33,085 nucleotides of DNA from Sedimentitalea xiamensis. Its GTDB lineage: Bacteria > Pseudomonadota > Alphaproteobacteria > Rhodobacterales > Rhodobacteraceae. The stretch covers positions 1-33,085 of the forward strand of contig NZ_JASNJE010000041.1 of NCBI RefSeq assembly GCF_030164465.1. The letters are read 5' to 3'. The notes under the pieces were generated by a model, which was not told where the DNA came from, did no database searches, and worked only from the letters and a program-made list of their open reading frames with translations. The position numbers and the translations under genes were made by a program. Positions 1 through 7,715 of the stretch are shown one piece after another (within the stretch, counting starts at the first letter, position 1; each line of letters opens with the position of its first letter).

Positions 1-60
1 CCAACATCCCCAAATTGCTCCCTCAATCCTTTGAGGAAGCTTCTGAAACGAAATATCAGG

Positions 61-121
61 GGGGTCACTTTTGGACGCCGATTACCCCAATACAGGGGTC
101 AAATTTGCATGCCGGTTCACA
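61..121 (+). mobile_element. right terminal repeats of an IS21-family element
   Basis: Two related repeats lie in the same orientation, at 61-83 and 95-117. Both begin GGGGTCA and end GCCG(A/G)TT, and 18 of 23 positions match. The segment ends in TTCACA at about 121. Paired internal repeats ending in a terminal CA are typical of the right ends of IS21-family elements, downstream of istB. The rest of that element lies outside the window. Bases 1-60 may be its untranslated tail; I recognise no IstB coding there. The exact outer boundary is inferred. Bases 122-344 hold no gene I can support. Confidence 0.6.
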
Positions 122-344
122 CTTGTGACAAAAAGCAAATGTGGTGTTCCAACGCGGCCACGAAAGCGGTCACGGAAGAATAGACCGCATCAGCCCCACA
201 AATGGCGTTTCGCAGCATTCATGGTTTCGGGAAGGGCAGTATCGGGAACTGTCGGGCCCGGTTCTCCGGCTGGAATCCGGGAGCAGAAGGACAGGAGGGG
301 GCAGCGAGCCTATTTTGGGGCCTAAGTTGTGATCGAACATAAGC

Positions 345-374
345 TTGAATATTTATGTCAGTATCTGCTATGAT
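345..374 (+). promoter_or_regulatory. candidate sigma-70 promoter of the first parDE pair
   Basis: TTGAAT at 345-350 and TATGAT at 369-374 are separated by 18 bp and lie 22 bp before the chosen parD start. This is a good match to a housekeeping promoter. It is a prediction from sequence only. Confidence 0.5.
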
Positions 375-396
375 TGAGCATGGATTGGAGAGTCTG

Positions 397-639
397 ATGC
401 CAAACGTCCACCTGACCGAACCGATGCAGAAATATGTGCAGGCACAGATCGAGTCCGGCGCCTACGCCAATCTGAGCGAAGTCGTGCGCGCCGGCGTAAG
501 GATGCTGATGGAGAAGGATGGCGCTCGGCAATTCTATGCCCTCAAGGCCGATCTCGAGATGGCAGCCTCCTTGGCCGAAAATGGGGATTTCGCCGAATTC
601 GATGCCCAAGCCTTCGAACCGGATGCGTTTGATCGCTGA
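397..639 (+). CDS. parD: ParD-like antitoxin (type II toxin-antitoxin)
   Basis: This 80-residue protein begins MPNVHLTEPMQKYVQ and has the ribbon-helix-helix layout of ParD/CopG-type antitoxins. A short beta strand (NVHLTEPM) is followed by helices carrying the motif YANLSEVVRAGVRML, then an acidic, flexible tail (AEFDAQAFEPDAFDR) that would wrap the toxin. The reading frame is open further upstream to 355. I chose 397 because GGAG at 387-390 is well placed and the family normally starts with this strand. The parE gene follows after 5 bp, the standard operon order. The antitoxin should dimerise, bind the operator upstream and neutralise ParE. The family call is firm; the regulatory behaviour is inferred from the family. 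Confidence 0.85.
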   Translation: MPNVHLTEPMQKYVQAQIESGAYANLSEVVRAGVRMLMEKDGARQFYALKADLEMAASLAENGDFAEFDAQAFEPDAFDR

Positions 640-644
640 CCCAC

Positions 645-965
645 ATGATTATTCGGCTTTCCGGTCGGGCTAGGGCCGACCTTGAAGAGATACGCACCTA
701 CACCGTCGAGACATGGGGCAGGGACCAATGGCTCGTCTATTACCGCCAGTTGGTCACCGCCTTCGAGCGGATCACCGGGGATCCCGACGCGGGCCGGGAC
801 AGGAGTCTCTTTGTCCCAGGGATGCGGTCCGTCAACTGCCAGCGTCACGTGATCTTCTACAAGCGGCTAGATGCGGCGGATGGCGCGGCAGTCATCCTGC
901 GCATCGTGCACCAGCGCCGCAACATGCCCGCGCTCGTCTACTACGAGGATCTCGACGGCGGTTAG
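645..965 (+). CDS. parE: ParE/RelE-fold toxin
   Basis: This 106-residue protein is a full-length member of the ParE/RelE superfamily. It starts MIIRLSGRARADLEEI, followed by the helical hairpin TYTVETWGRDQWLVYYRQL. The core strands contain FVPGMRSVNCQRHVIFYKR, and it ends with the usual ILRIVHQRRNMP strand. ParE toxins of this subgroup mostly poison DNA gyrase; RelE members cleave mRNA on the ribosome. Sequence alone does not decide the target, although the closing IVHQRRN segment favours ParE. It is co-transcribed with the antitoxin 5 bp upstream. No damage is visible, so the pair may be active and could stabilise this mobile-element-rich replicon. Confidence 0.85.
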   Translation: MIIRLSGRARADLEEIRTYTVETWGRDQWLVYYRQLVTAFERITGDPDAGRDRSLFVPGMRSVNCQRHVIFYKRLDAADGAAVILRIVHQRRNMPALVYYEDLDGG

Positions 966-979
966 GTCAATGCGTTTTC

Positions 980-1216
980 TCATTTCAATAGCTCGACAAG
1001 CCTTCCATAGTCCCGGCTAACCTCCTGTGCCTCGTGAAACGCGCGTTGGCGCTCGGCGTCCAAGCAACGGAAGTATTCTTGTATGTTGGCGATGTAGCCC
1101 TCGAAATCAGAACGGAGCAGATCGGTATATTCTCGAATGTCTTCCGGCCGCTCGGGCAGGAAGGGCCGTTCCGGGGCGGTGCAGGCGTTTGCGATTTGAC
1201 CAATTAGCCTGAACAT
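980..1216 (-). CDS. hypothetical small helical protein, probably N-terminally truncated
   Basis: The 78-residue reading starts MFRLIGQIANACTAPERPF and continues with charged amphipathic helices (EDIREYTDLLRSDFEGY, QEYFRCLDAERQRAFHEAQE). I do not recognise a named family. The composition looks like a real protein: balanced charge, regular helices and few Arg/Pro/Gly runs. The frame remains open upstream through DPLLALVA, which also looks coding. The next segment upstream is a foreign IS3 transposase fragment on the opposite strand. The original start was therefore probably lost at that junction, and the annotated ATG may be internal. No convincing Shine-Dalgarno sequence sits before 1216. Confidence 0.45.
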   Translation of the reverse strand: MFRLIGQIANACTAPERPFLPERPEDIREYTDLLRSDFEGYIANIQEYFRCLDAERQRAFHEAQEVSRDYGRLVELLK

Positions 1217-1275
1217 CGCAACAAGTGCGAGCAATGGGTCGGGTTCTTTCCGTCCCACACCGGTCGCCCCGCGAC

Positions 1276-1467
1276 CGTGACGCGCCGGAGGATAAGGGAA
1301 TGGATCATGTTCGCGGTGCACCGCATCACCCGCAGACCCAGGGCAAGATCGAACGGTGGCATCAGACCATGAAGAACCGGGTTCTGCTGGAAAACTACTT
1401 CCTGCCCGGCGACCTGGAACAGCAGATCGGCGCCTTCGTCGACCACTACAACAACCACCGCTGCCAC
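1276..1467 (+). pseudogene. IS3-family transposase fragment (integrase core, C-terminal part)
   Basis: About 60 codons encode the late DDE integrase core of an IS3-group OrfB protein. They include APHHPQTQGKIERWHQTMKN and LLENYFLPGDLEQQIGAFVD, and end in HYNNHRCHES. The catalytic glutamate region (GKIERWHQ) is present; the first two acidic residues and the N-terminal half are missing. After HES the similarity stops and unrelated sequence follows, so the gene is cut at both ends. It lies between the small reverse-strand gene and the LysR remnant. Both of these are also truncated on the facing side, which indicates successive insertion and deletion events. Confidence 0.8.
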
Positions 1468-1777
1468 GAGAGCAGACGACCTCGGCGCAGCACGCCTCGT
1501 CCTGCGCGCCTCGGTGACGGTGTCCATCGCGGCGCGGGTTCGGCGCCCTTCGTGGCGGCCCCCTCTCTCCGCGACGCGACGAAAGTTCCGACGATCTCGC
1601 AGGCCAAGATCGACGGAGTGCTCAGGGTGTCGCGCCCTGATCTCGAGCGCCGGCGGGTCCCGACCGTCAAAAAGGTGCCCGAAGGCTCCCTGTTGCGGCC
1701 GCATAGGCAGGGCGATAGCTTCACTGGAAACAAATGAATCATGGTGGTCCTCCGGGGACTGTCGACTCCTTGGGGGG
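1468..1777. other. 310-bp gap without a recognisable gene
   Basis: Open frames exist on both strands, but their translations are Arg/Pro-rich and unlike any family I know. The gap runs from the broken IS3 fragment to the LysR start. It probably contains the LysR promoter and remains of a divergent target gene. Confidence 0.4.
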
Positions 1778-2287
1778 ATGGATTCCATGACATTGCGGCT
1801 GTCAAACTCGTTCTCCAAGCTCGAGCTCTTCGTCAAAGTGGCGGAGATGGGCAGCATTTCGAAGGCGGCGCACGTTCTCGGCCTCACGCCGTCGGCGGTC
1901 AGCAAGGGCCTGTCCCTGTTCGAGGCCCAGCTCGGAACGACGCTCGTCAAGCGCACGACCCGCAGCCTGTCGCTGACCGAGAGCGGGACGATGATGTATC
2001 ATCGCGCCGCCGCGATCCTTCAGGACATGGACTCAGCGCTCCACGAGGCGATGCAGTTCCGCACACCCTCAGGACACCTTCGTGTCTCATGCTCCATCGC
2101 CTTCGGGTGCACCCAGGTCTCCCGAATGCTGCGAGACTTCATGGCCGCATATCCGGAAATCGAGGTAGCGCTGACCCTCGACGATCGCCTGGTCGACCTG
2201 TCTTCCGAGGATTGCGACGTCGTCCTGCGAATAAGGGCGCCGGCCGACGGCAGCGATCCAGCGAGCACCGTCACGGCCCCCGGGTAA
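1778..2287 (+). pseudogene. LysR-type transcriptional regulator, truncated
   Basis: The protein begins MDSMTLRLSNSFSKLELFVK and carries a standard LysR winged helix-turn-helix (GSISKAAHVLGLTPSAVSKG, then LFEAQLGTTLVKRTTRSLSL). The first part of the effector-binding domain follows (GHLRVSCSIAFG to LSSEDCDVVLRI). Family members have about 300 residues; this frame ends after about 169 with a foreign tail (STVTAPG). Most of the second effector subdomain is lost. A second ATG at 1787 is equally possible as start and is better spaced from the G-run at 1772-1777. The break coincides with a 25-bp hairpin, and the ISL3 element lies about 130 bp downstream. The fragment might still bind DNA but should not respond to an inducer. 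Confidence 0.85.
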
Positions 2288-2299
2288 TACCCGGGGGCC
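2275..2299. repeat. perfect 11-bp inverted repeat with 3-nt loop
   Basis: The arms GGCCCCCGGGT (2275-2285) and ACCCGGGGGCC (2289-2299) are perfectly complementary around AAT. The hairpin contains the stop codon of the LysR remnant, exactly where LysR similarity ends. No T-tract follows, so a classical terminator is uncertain. It may be the end of a lost mobile element. Confidence 0.7.
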
Positions 2300-2418
2300 G
2301 AAACACGTCAAACGACATCACGGGCCAAGATGTCGCGTCATATCTTGGTTGCCACTCGGCCGGTCGGGCCCACAGCTCCATCCTCCGCCGTTGCCGGCTG
2401 GCGCGTTGCCCTAAAAAG

Positions 2419-4107
2419 GGCTCTGCCTCAATTTGTGTGGCGGAACGGTAGCATTCTCGCCCGCAACAGTTCTGGGCCGGCCCGGCCGTACATGGCGCGT
2501 TTGAGGGGTTTCAGGCGGTTGATCTGACCTTCCGCCTGGCCGTTGCTCCAGGGCATCTCGATTGCGTTTTTGACCGCATCGAAGTCCCGGTTCAAGGTGC
2601 GGGCGAAGCGTACGATGGGTGCCAGGTCGGTTTCGATCGCGTCGTCGATCCATGCAGGGAGCGGGGCTGCTTGGCGGCCACGCATGATACCGTTGAACCG
2701 CATGGCGAGGCTGCGCATCGTTGCGAAGGCGGGAGAGCCGGTCTTGAGAGCGTCGACTTTCCGCGCCTGATCCGAGGTGAGCTTTCCGCGGGGTTTGATG
2801 CACAGCGCGGCCGCGATGACCGGAGAGATCGCGTGCCCCGTTTCCGGGTCCCGGACCGGCTCCAGGATCTGGTGCTCCACGGCGGGGCCCTTCGTTTGCT
2901 TTTCGGCTCTGCGCCAGCCCGCCAGCAGCCGCTGTAAATGCGTCAGACTCCCCTCGTAACCACGCTCTCGGATCAGACTGAAAAGGGCGCTTCCAGTTCG
3001 AATGCCGTCCTTCCAACTTTGGCTTAGGAACTCTTCAAAGTACCACGGCGAAGTCAGTTTCAAAGCTGCCCGCCTGCGGTCCGGTGGTGTCTCGAACTGC
3101 AGCCATTTCGCGATGCTGCGACGCGGGAACCCTGTCCGTCGCCCGATCTCGCTGCAGGTAAGCCCCTGATTTCGGAGCGCATGGATGGTGGTGAAAATCT
3201 CTTCCCGAGACGTCCTGTGCGCAAGGCGGGACTTCAGAAGGCTTCCGGCTGCGTTGAAGTTGTCGGCGTCGGACAGCAGCGCCCTGCCGGTCGCACGGCC
3301 GTGAAGGTTCATCTGCTCCTCAATGGCCTGCCGCAGGTTCTGCACGATATGGAAACGGTCAGCGACCTGTTCCGCCTGCGGCGCCCCTTGCCGGGTAGCC
3401 TGGGCGTAGAGACCGCAGCGATCTCTGCTGATCACTTCTACCTCGGGATGTCGCTTCAGCCAGTTGGTGCAGGTGACGACATCTCGATCCTCGATAATGT
3501 CGATGACCACGCGACGCTCCAGATCGACAATGATCGTGTCGTAGGTTTGCGACTTCCGCTAGCTCCAGTCGTCGATCCCGATGACCGTCGGCGGCTCGGC
3601 GGTGCCTTGAGCACGCTTCTTCAACTGCCTGAGCACCGTGTCATCACTGATCCCAAGGCCCAAACGGTGCAAGAGCCGCTCGGCAGGCCGCCCGCCGGCC
3701 GCATGCCCAAGATGACTGACAATCTCCCCGACACGCGAGGTGCGCCGCGCAAAAAGGACGCGCAATCGAGGCGATCTGGTCCGAGAAAGTCCGACGCGGG
3801 CAAGCGAGCGCCAAACATCGCCAACGGCAAACCGCGAGATCAACCGTTACCTCGTCTCCATGCGCGGGAAAATCCTGCAGCCGCCGACGCCGCCAGCCGT
3901 GACGTCGTGGTGAATGCAATCCACAGTCTGGGCAGATGCCGTTTGGTGTCAGACTGCCCGATACAATCCACCCGCCGGATTCACTTCGCTCAACGCTTTG
4001 AACCGAAACATCGCTGCCGGGCGACCAGTGGTGCTTCGAAATCATGACTAGCCCTCCTGAATTTTCCAGTCTCAGGATAGTGGCGCCACACAAAATGAGG
4101 ATGATCC
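2419..4107 (-). mobile_element. ISL3-family insertion sequence (about 1.69 kb, decayed)
   Basis: The element is bounded by 24-bp imperfect inverted repeats. The left repeat is at 2419-2442 and begins GGCTCTGCCTCA. The right repeat is at 4084-4107 and, read on the minus strand, begins GGATCATCCTCA. Both continue with TTTGTGTGGCG, and 20 of 24 positions match. Ends beginning GG-TC fit the ISL3 family, as does the single transposase gene inside. I see no matching 8-bp direct repeat in the flanks (CTAAAAAG on the left, TCTTTTTC on the right). Either the target duplication has eroded or the flanks have recombined. The transposase is broken (see its entry), so movement would need a helper. Confidence 0.8.
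2428..4045 (-). pseudogene. ISL3-family transposase, disrupted by a frameshift and a nonsense codon
   Basis: Read on the minus strand, the gene starts MISKHHWSPGSDVSVQSVER behind a strong AGGAGGG. It encodes the N-terminal zinc-finger/helix region (CPDCGLHSPRRHGWRRRR, later CRWRCLALACPRR). Then come the helix-turn-helix and the DDE core (GIDDW near the first acid; DRFHIVQNLRQAIEEQMN; C-terminal WSNGQAEGQINRLKPLKR with the last acid). Two lesions are visible. A run of five A at 3751-3755 has one base too many and shifts the frame inside the RPF-ARR stretch. An in-frame amber codon (CTA on the plus strand at 3559-3561) replaces what is normally Trp after GIDDWS. The stop codon lies inside the terminal repeat. 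Full family length is preserved otherwise. Confidence 0.85.
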
Positions 4108-4232
4108 TCTTTTTCCGAGATGCCCGGCCTGCCGGCCTCGCGCCTGGCGGGCCGCTCTCTGGCCACCCCTGTCGCAACATGCGCAGGGATGACCTGTCGT
4201 GCGCTTTTCCCGCGATGCGGAAGCGGCCCGGA

Positions 4233-4826
4233 TCAGCCGGCGATCCTTGCAGTCATCTCGACCAGGCGCCTGGCCTGATGGGCGACCGCCCCCTTACCCG
4301 CATCGTCCAGGCCACCGGCATTGGTCGAAAAGCCATAGGGGTTGCCGCCGGCGGCAAAAATCGTCTCGTCGGTAAAGCCCGGCGCGACGATGATGGTGCC
4401 CCAGTGCATCGCGGTCGTGTAGAGGCTGAGGATTGTCGCCTCCTGCCCGCCATGCGGGTTCTGCGCGCTGGTGGTGGCGGTGAAGGTCTTGTTGGCCAGC
4501 TTGCCGGCACCCCACAGCCCGCCCAGCGTGTCGATGAAGGCGCGCATCTGGCTGGCGGCGACGCCGAAGCGGGTGGGCGACGAGAAGAAGTAGCCGTCGG
4601 CCCAGTCCATGTCCTCGGCGGTCACTTCGGCGATGTCGCTCATCTTGTCGAGCTGCGCCTTCCAGGCCTCCTGGCCTTCGACGATCTCTTTCGGCGCGGT
4701 CTCGGGGATGCGGCGCAGGCGAACGTCGGCACCCGCGGCCTGTGCGGCCTCGGCGGCAGCCAGCGCGACAGCGTGGTTGGTACCGTAGGTGGAGTAGAAG
4801 ACGATTGCGATTCTGGGCTGTGCCAT
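4233..4826 (-). CDS. WrbA-like flavodoxin-fold NAD(P)H:quinone oxidoreductase
   Basis: This 197-residue protein opens with a flavodoxin strand and FMN phosphate loop ([18 protein letters not shown]). It has the family signatures [27 protein letters not shown] and [20 protein letters not shown]. It ends with a loop region containing [11 protein letters not shown]. WrbA proteins bind FMN and reduce quinones by two electrons in the cytoplasm, avoiding semiquinone radicals. The length is normal and no lesion is visible. It lies directly downstream of the pirin gene on the same strand (about 30 bp), and a glutathionyl-hydroquinone reductase fragment lies beyond. This points to a former quinone-detoxification operon of which this is the surviving intact member. 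Confidence 0.88.
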   Translation of the reverse strand: MAQPRIAIVFYSTYGTNHAVALAAAEAAQAAGADVRLRRIPETAPKEIVEGQEAWKAQLDKMSDIAEVTAEDMDWADGYFFSSPTRFGVAASQMRAFIDTLGGLWGAGKLANKTFTATTSAQNPHGGQEATILSLYTTAMHWGTIIVAPGFTDETIFAAGGNPYGFSTNAGGLDDAGKGAVAHQARRLVEMTARIAG

Positions 4827-4856
4827 TGTGATTTCCTTTTCTGGGTTGGGTCGATT

Positions 4857-5770
4857 TCAAGCGTGCTTGATGAAGGTGCCGTTGTTGAGCTCGCGGAAGG
4901 CCTGCTGCAATTCGGTTTGCGTGTTCATTACGATAGGCCCGTGCCAGGCAACAGGCTCCTGGATCGGCCGTCCCGTCATCAGCAGAAAGCGGATGCCCTC
5001 GTCGCCCGCCTGGACCGTGATCTCGTCACCCGATCCGATCCGAACCGGACCAGCGTGCGGTTGCCGGATTGGTCGCGGATGTTCAGTTCCCGCCCGCGAT
5101 ATTCCTTCTCGACCTTGATGCCGATGGGATCGCTGGCATCGCGGAAGGTGCCCGAACCCGCAAAGACATAGGCCAGCGCATTGGAGCGGGTGTCCACCGG
5201 CAGTACCTTGCGGCGCCCGGCGGGGACCGAGACATCGAGCAGCATCGGGTTGGCAGCGATCCCGTCCACCGGGCCGGTCTTGCCCCAGAAAGAGCCGGTG
5301 ATGACCTTGACCACCGTGCCGTCATCATCTCCCTCGACGGGAATGTCGCTCCCCGTAATGTCCTGATAGCGCGGCACCGTCATCTTCAGTGACGACGGCA
5401 GGTTCGCCCAGATCTGGAACCCGTGCATCTGGCCCTTTTCATTACCCGAGGGCATTTCCTGGTGCAGGATGCCCGCCCCGGCGGTCATCCACTGGACACT
5501 GCCGGCGCCAAGTACGCCGCGGTTGCCGAGCGAGTCGGCATGTTCGACATGGCCATCGAGCACATAGGTGATCGTCTCGATCCCGCGATGCGGATGCCAC
5601 GGAAAGCCCTTGGAGTAGAGGCGGGGATCGTCGTTTCGGAAATCGTCCATCATCAGGAACGGATCGGTCAGCGACGGGTCACCGAATCCGAAGACGCGAT
5701 GCAGGTGGACGCCCGCACCTTCGATTGCAGGTTGTGCATTGCTGGTGGCAGCCACGGGTCTGAAGGTCAT
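4857..5770 (-). pseudogene. pirin-family protein, frameshifted by a 5-bp tandem duplication
   Basis: The gene starts MTFRPVAATSNAQPAIEGAG behind AAAAGGAG. It contains the pirin cupin core: DPFLMMDDFRND, the metal ligands in WHPHRGIETITYVLDGHVEH, and MTAGAGILHQEMP. Near the end, CGATC is repeated in tandem at 5031-5040. The frame shifts after VRFGSD and terminates at 4979, giving 263 residues. Removing one copy restores the normal C-terminus (GDEITVQAGDEGIRFLLMTG ... AWHGPIVMNTQTELQQAFRE ... FIKHA) ending at 4857, total 302 residues. Pirins are iron cupins, some with quercetinase activity. The N-terminal metal cupin is intact, so a shortened protein with residual activity cannot be excluded. 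Slippage at the duplication could also be reversible. Confidence 0.85.
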
Positions 5771-5886
5771 GGGACGCTCCTTTTTTCCTTTTACCCCCGA
5801 TTTGGGAACATCAGGGCAGATTTCGTATTGGCGATGATGTGGCACCCGTTGTGCGTTGACGCACGGATGGGGGTATATAGAGGCCG

Positions 5887-6327
5887 TCAACCCGTCTTGC
5901 GCAGCGTGAAACGGCCGCGGTCATGCGGGCGTGCGAAATCCGGCTCCGCGCCCTTGGGCACGATCTGCGTCGGATTTATGGTGCGCTGGCTGACGTAATA
6001 GTGCTGCTTGATGTGCCAAAGGCTTACGGTGTCTGCGATGCCCGGCATCTGGTAAAGGTCGCGGACGTAGTTCGACAGGTTCGGATAGTCCTCGATCCGG
6101 TGCAGGTTGGTCTTGAAGTGACCGTGATAGACAGCGTCGAAACGCACCAGCGTGGTGAACAGACGCCAGTCGGCTTCGGTCAGCCGGTCTTCCAGCAGGT
6201 AGCGCGAGTGGCCGAGCCGGACCTCCAGCGTTTCGAGTGCATCGAATAACTGGTCGAAGGCATCTTCGTAGGCCTCCTGAGTGGTGGCAAAACCGGCGCG
6301 GTAGACGCCGTTGTTGATCAGCGGGTA
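5887..6327 (-). pseudogene. glutathionyl-hydroquinone reductase (Xi-class GST), C-terminal fragment
   Basis: About 146 codons match the C-terminal helical domain of Xi-class glutathione transferases (YqjG/PcpF type). Examples are YRAGFATTQEAYEDAFDQLF, SRYLLEDRLTEADWRLFTTL, RFDAVYHGHFKTNLHRI and the tail WHIKQHYYVSQRTINPTQIV. These enzymes use an N-terminal-domain cysteine to remove glutathione from glutathionyl-hydroquinones; that whole domain is missing. At about 6327 the coding changes abruptly to a FecCD permease on the same strand. The two genes were therefore joined by a deletion. The fragment keeps an authentic stop codon at 5887 but has no start or ribosome-binding site of its own. Confidence 0.85.
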
Positions 6328-6995
6328 CCCCAGGTGGCCTTGGTCAGGCTGCCCATGGTCCAGAAGACCACCGCCGAAAGAGCCTGTTCGGAGGCAAAAT
6401 ACTGCAAGAGCGCCAGCGCAGCGTTGAAGGAAAACACCAGAGCGATACCCAGCAAAACGATGGTTTCCACCGTTACGCCCCGCAAGCTTGACAGGCCGAA
6501 TATCAACAGGGAGGCGGCCATTGCCATGGCAAAGGCATTGATTGGCACCATCAGCGCAATCGCAGCCGGAAACAGGGCAACGCCCAGCACCATGGCCAGC
6601 GCCGCACCGAACGAGGCCGCCGCCGACAGGCCCAGGGTGAAGGGGCTGGCCAGCGGGTTGGCGAGTATCGTCTGCATCTGCGCGCCCGCCAGCGACAGGC
6701 TCGCCCCCACGGTCACCGCCAGCAGGGCCATCGGCATCCGGATGTCCCAGACCACCACCCGCATCTGTACCTCCACCGAGCCCGGCGCAAAAAGCGTCTG
6801 CAACACATCCCCGAGCGCATAACGTGCCGGCCCCAGCGACACGTCCACCGCCATCGACAGCACCAGCGCTACCGTCATTGCCACAAGGAGCGTTTGGTCT
6901 GCCCAAATCCCGCTGACCCAAGAAACAACAGTGGCGGCGCAGATGGCCAGCCACCGTTTGCGGACATTTAGATCTGGGAAAACAAACTCACGCAA
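6328..6995 (-). pseudogene. FecCD-type ABC transporter permease, N-terminal fragment
   Basis: About 220 residues begin near REFVFPDLNVRKRW. They comprise several transmembrane helices of a FecCD (BtuC-like) permease for iron-siderophore or cobalamin import. The signature segment RVVVWDIRMPMALLAVTVGA is followed by GASLSLAGAQMQTILANPLA. Coding ends after FWTMGSLTKATWG, where about a third of the family length should follow. The deletion junction to the GST fragment is there. The beginning is also uncertain: the only in-frame start is TTG at 6995, while an ATG at about 7017 (MTDRTARVA) is one frame off. No ATPase or binding-protein gene of the transporter remains. The fragment cannot form a working permease. 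Confidence 0.85.
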
Positions 6996-7207
6996 CGCGG
7001 GCAGTCCGGTCCGTCATCTCCGAGAGTTCAACTGGCGCTATTCTGAGGCCGTTTCGTAATGGAGGCTCTGGTTCGGTTTGTGTTCGAGTTTGGGCGGAAG
7101 CGGCTTGGTGCTGCAACCGGAGCGTTCGGATTGTCTCTTTCTTGACCTTGACCTGAGACTCGACTTCCGTCCCGCCTTGGGGAGAATCCGTCGGTTGATT
7201 TCTGACT
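6996..7207 (-). mobile_element. probable non-coding 3' end of an IS3-family element
   Basis: This stretch follows the IS3-family transposase stop codon (minus strand). I find no credible gene in it. It is best read as the terminal part of that element, but I could not pin down its inverted repeat. Confidence 0.35.
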
Positions 7208-7375
7208 TCATGCGGCCTTGGTTTCCAGTCTCGACTTCCTTGCAAATTCCTGCGGCGGGAGATTTCCCAGGGATGAGTGGGGCATGTGTCGGTTGTAGTC
7301 CTCCTTCCATGCGGTGATTTTCTCTCGGGCTTCGGCCAGCGATGAGAACAGCGTTTCGTTCAACAGTTCGTCCCG
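7208..7375 (-). pseudogene. IS3-family (IS407-like) transposase, C-terminal fragment
   Basis: The last 55 codons of an IS3-family OrfB are preserved. They run RDELLNETLFSSLAEAREKI, then TAWKEDYNRHMPHSSLGNLP and PQEFARKSRLETKAA, with a natural stop. RDELLNETLF is usually preceded by the catalytic-glutamate motif (ESFNGRL), which is absent here. Upstream the frame stays open but reads unrelated sequence. The fragment differs from the IS3 fragment at 1276-1467, so at least two IS3-type elements have visited this region. Confidence 0.85.
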
Positions 7376-7715
7376 GAACAGAAAGGTTGAAGGTTTCTGG
7401 CTTCTCCAATGACAATATTCTTGCTGGAGCGGGACGGCTGGATGGGCCAGGGCTGCGCGGTGCCGTACCTGCCGGCGAAGGGCGACGGAAACTATTGCGA
7501 CGGTGGGCCGGGACATGCCTATCTATTCATAGGTGACCAAGACGCTCTTGTTCCGGGCGTCTGTTGGAAGCCGGGAGAGGGGACTGCGCGATGAAATGGT
7601 GTGGATTGCAGGTGACCTGATTTCCAATTGAGCGATTGGAGAAAGCGATATCTGCGACGACCCGAAAAATGCCATTCCGCCAAGCCACGACGCAATATGA
7701 ACCCAGGGGGACCGC
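7376..7715. other. 340-bp gap upstream of the enolase-superfamily gene
   Basis: Short open frames exist on both strands, for example plus strand 7409-7594, but none has a recognisable family or convincing ribosome-binding site. It should contain the promoter of the downstream gene. I cannot point to a specific promoter. Confidence 0.35.

Noticed and set aside
1204-1956. Reverse-strand open frame of 250 codons
   Set aside because: It crosses three unrelated pieces (IS3 fragment, gap, LysR start) and is antisense to known families in two of them.
3181-4047. Forward-strand open frame of 288 codons
   Set aside because: It is antisense to the ISL3 transposase; the reverse strand contains the zinc-finger and DDE motifs.
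4979-5770. Pirin with a naturally different, Arg-rich C-terminus
   Set aside because: Removing one copy of the CGATC duplication restores a perfect family C-terminus in the shifted frame, so the Arg-rich tail is an artefact of the frameshift.
5887-6954. A single chimeric 355-residue protein fusing permease-region sequence to a GST domain
   Set aside because: The upstream part of this frame is a shadow of the FecCD gene in another frame. Only the last 146 codons are real GST sequence.
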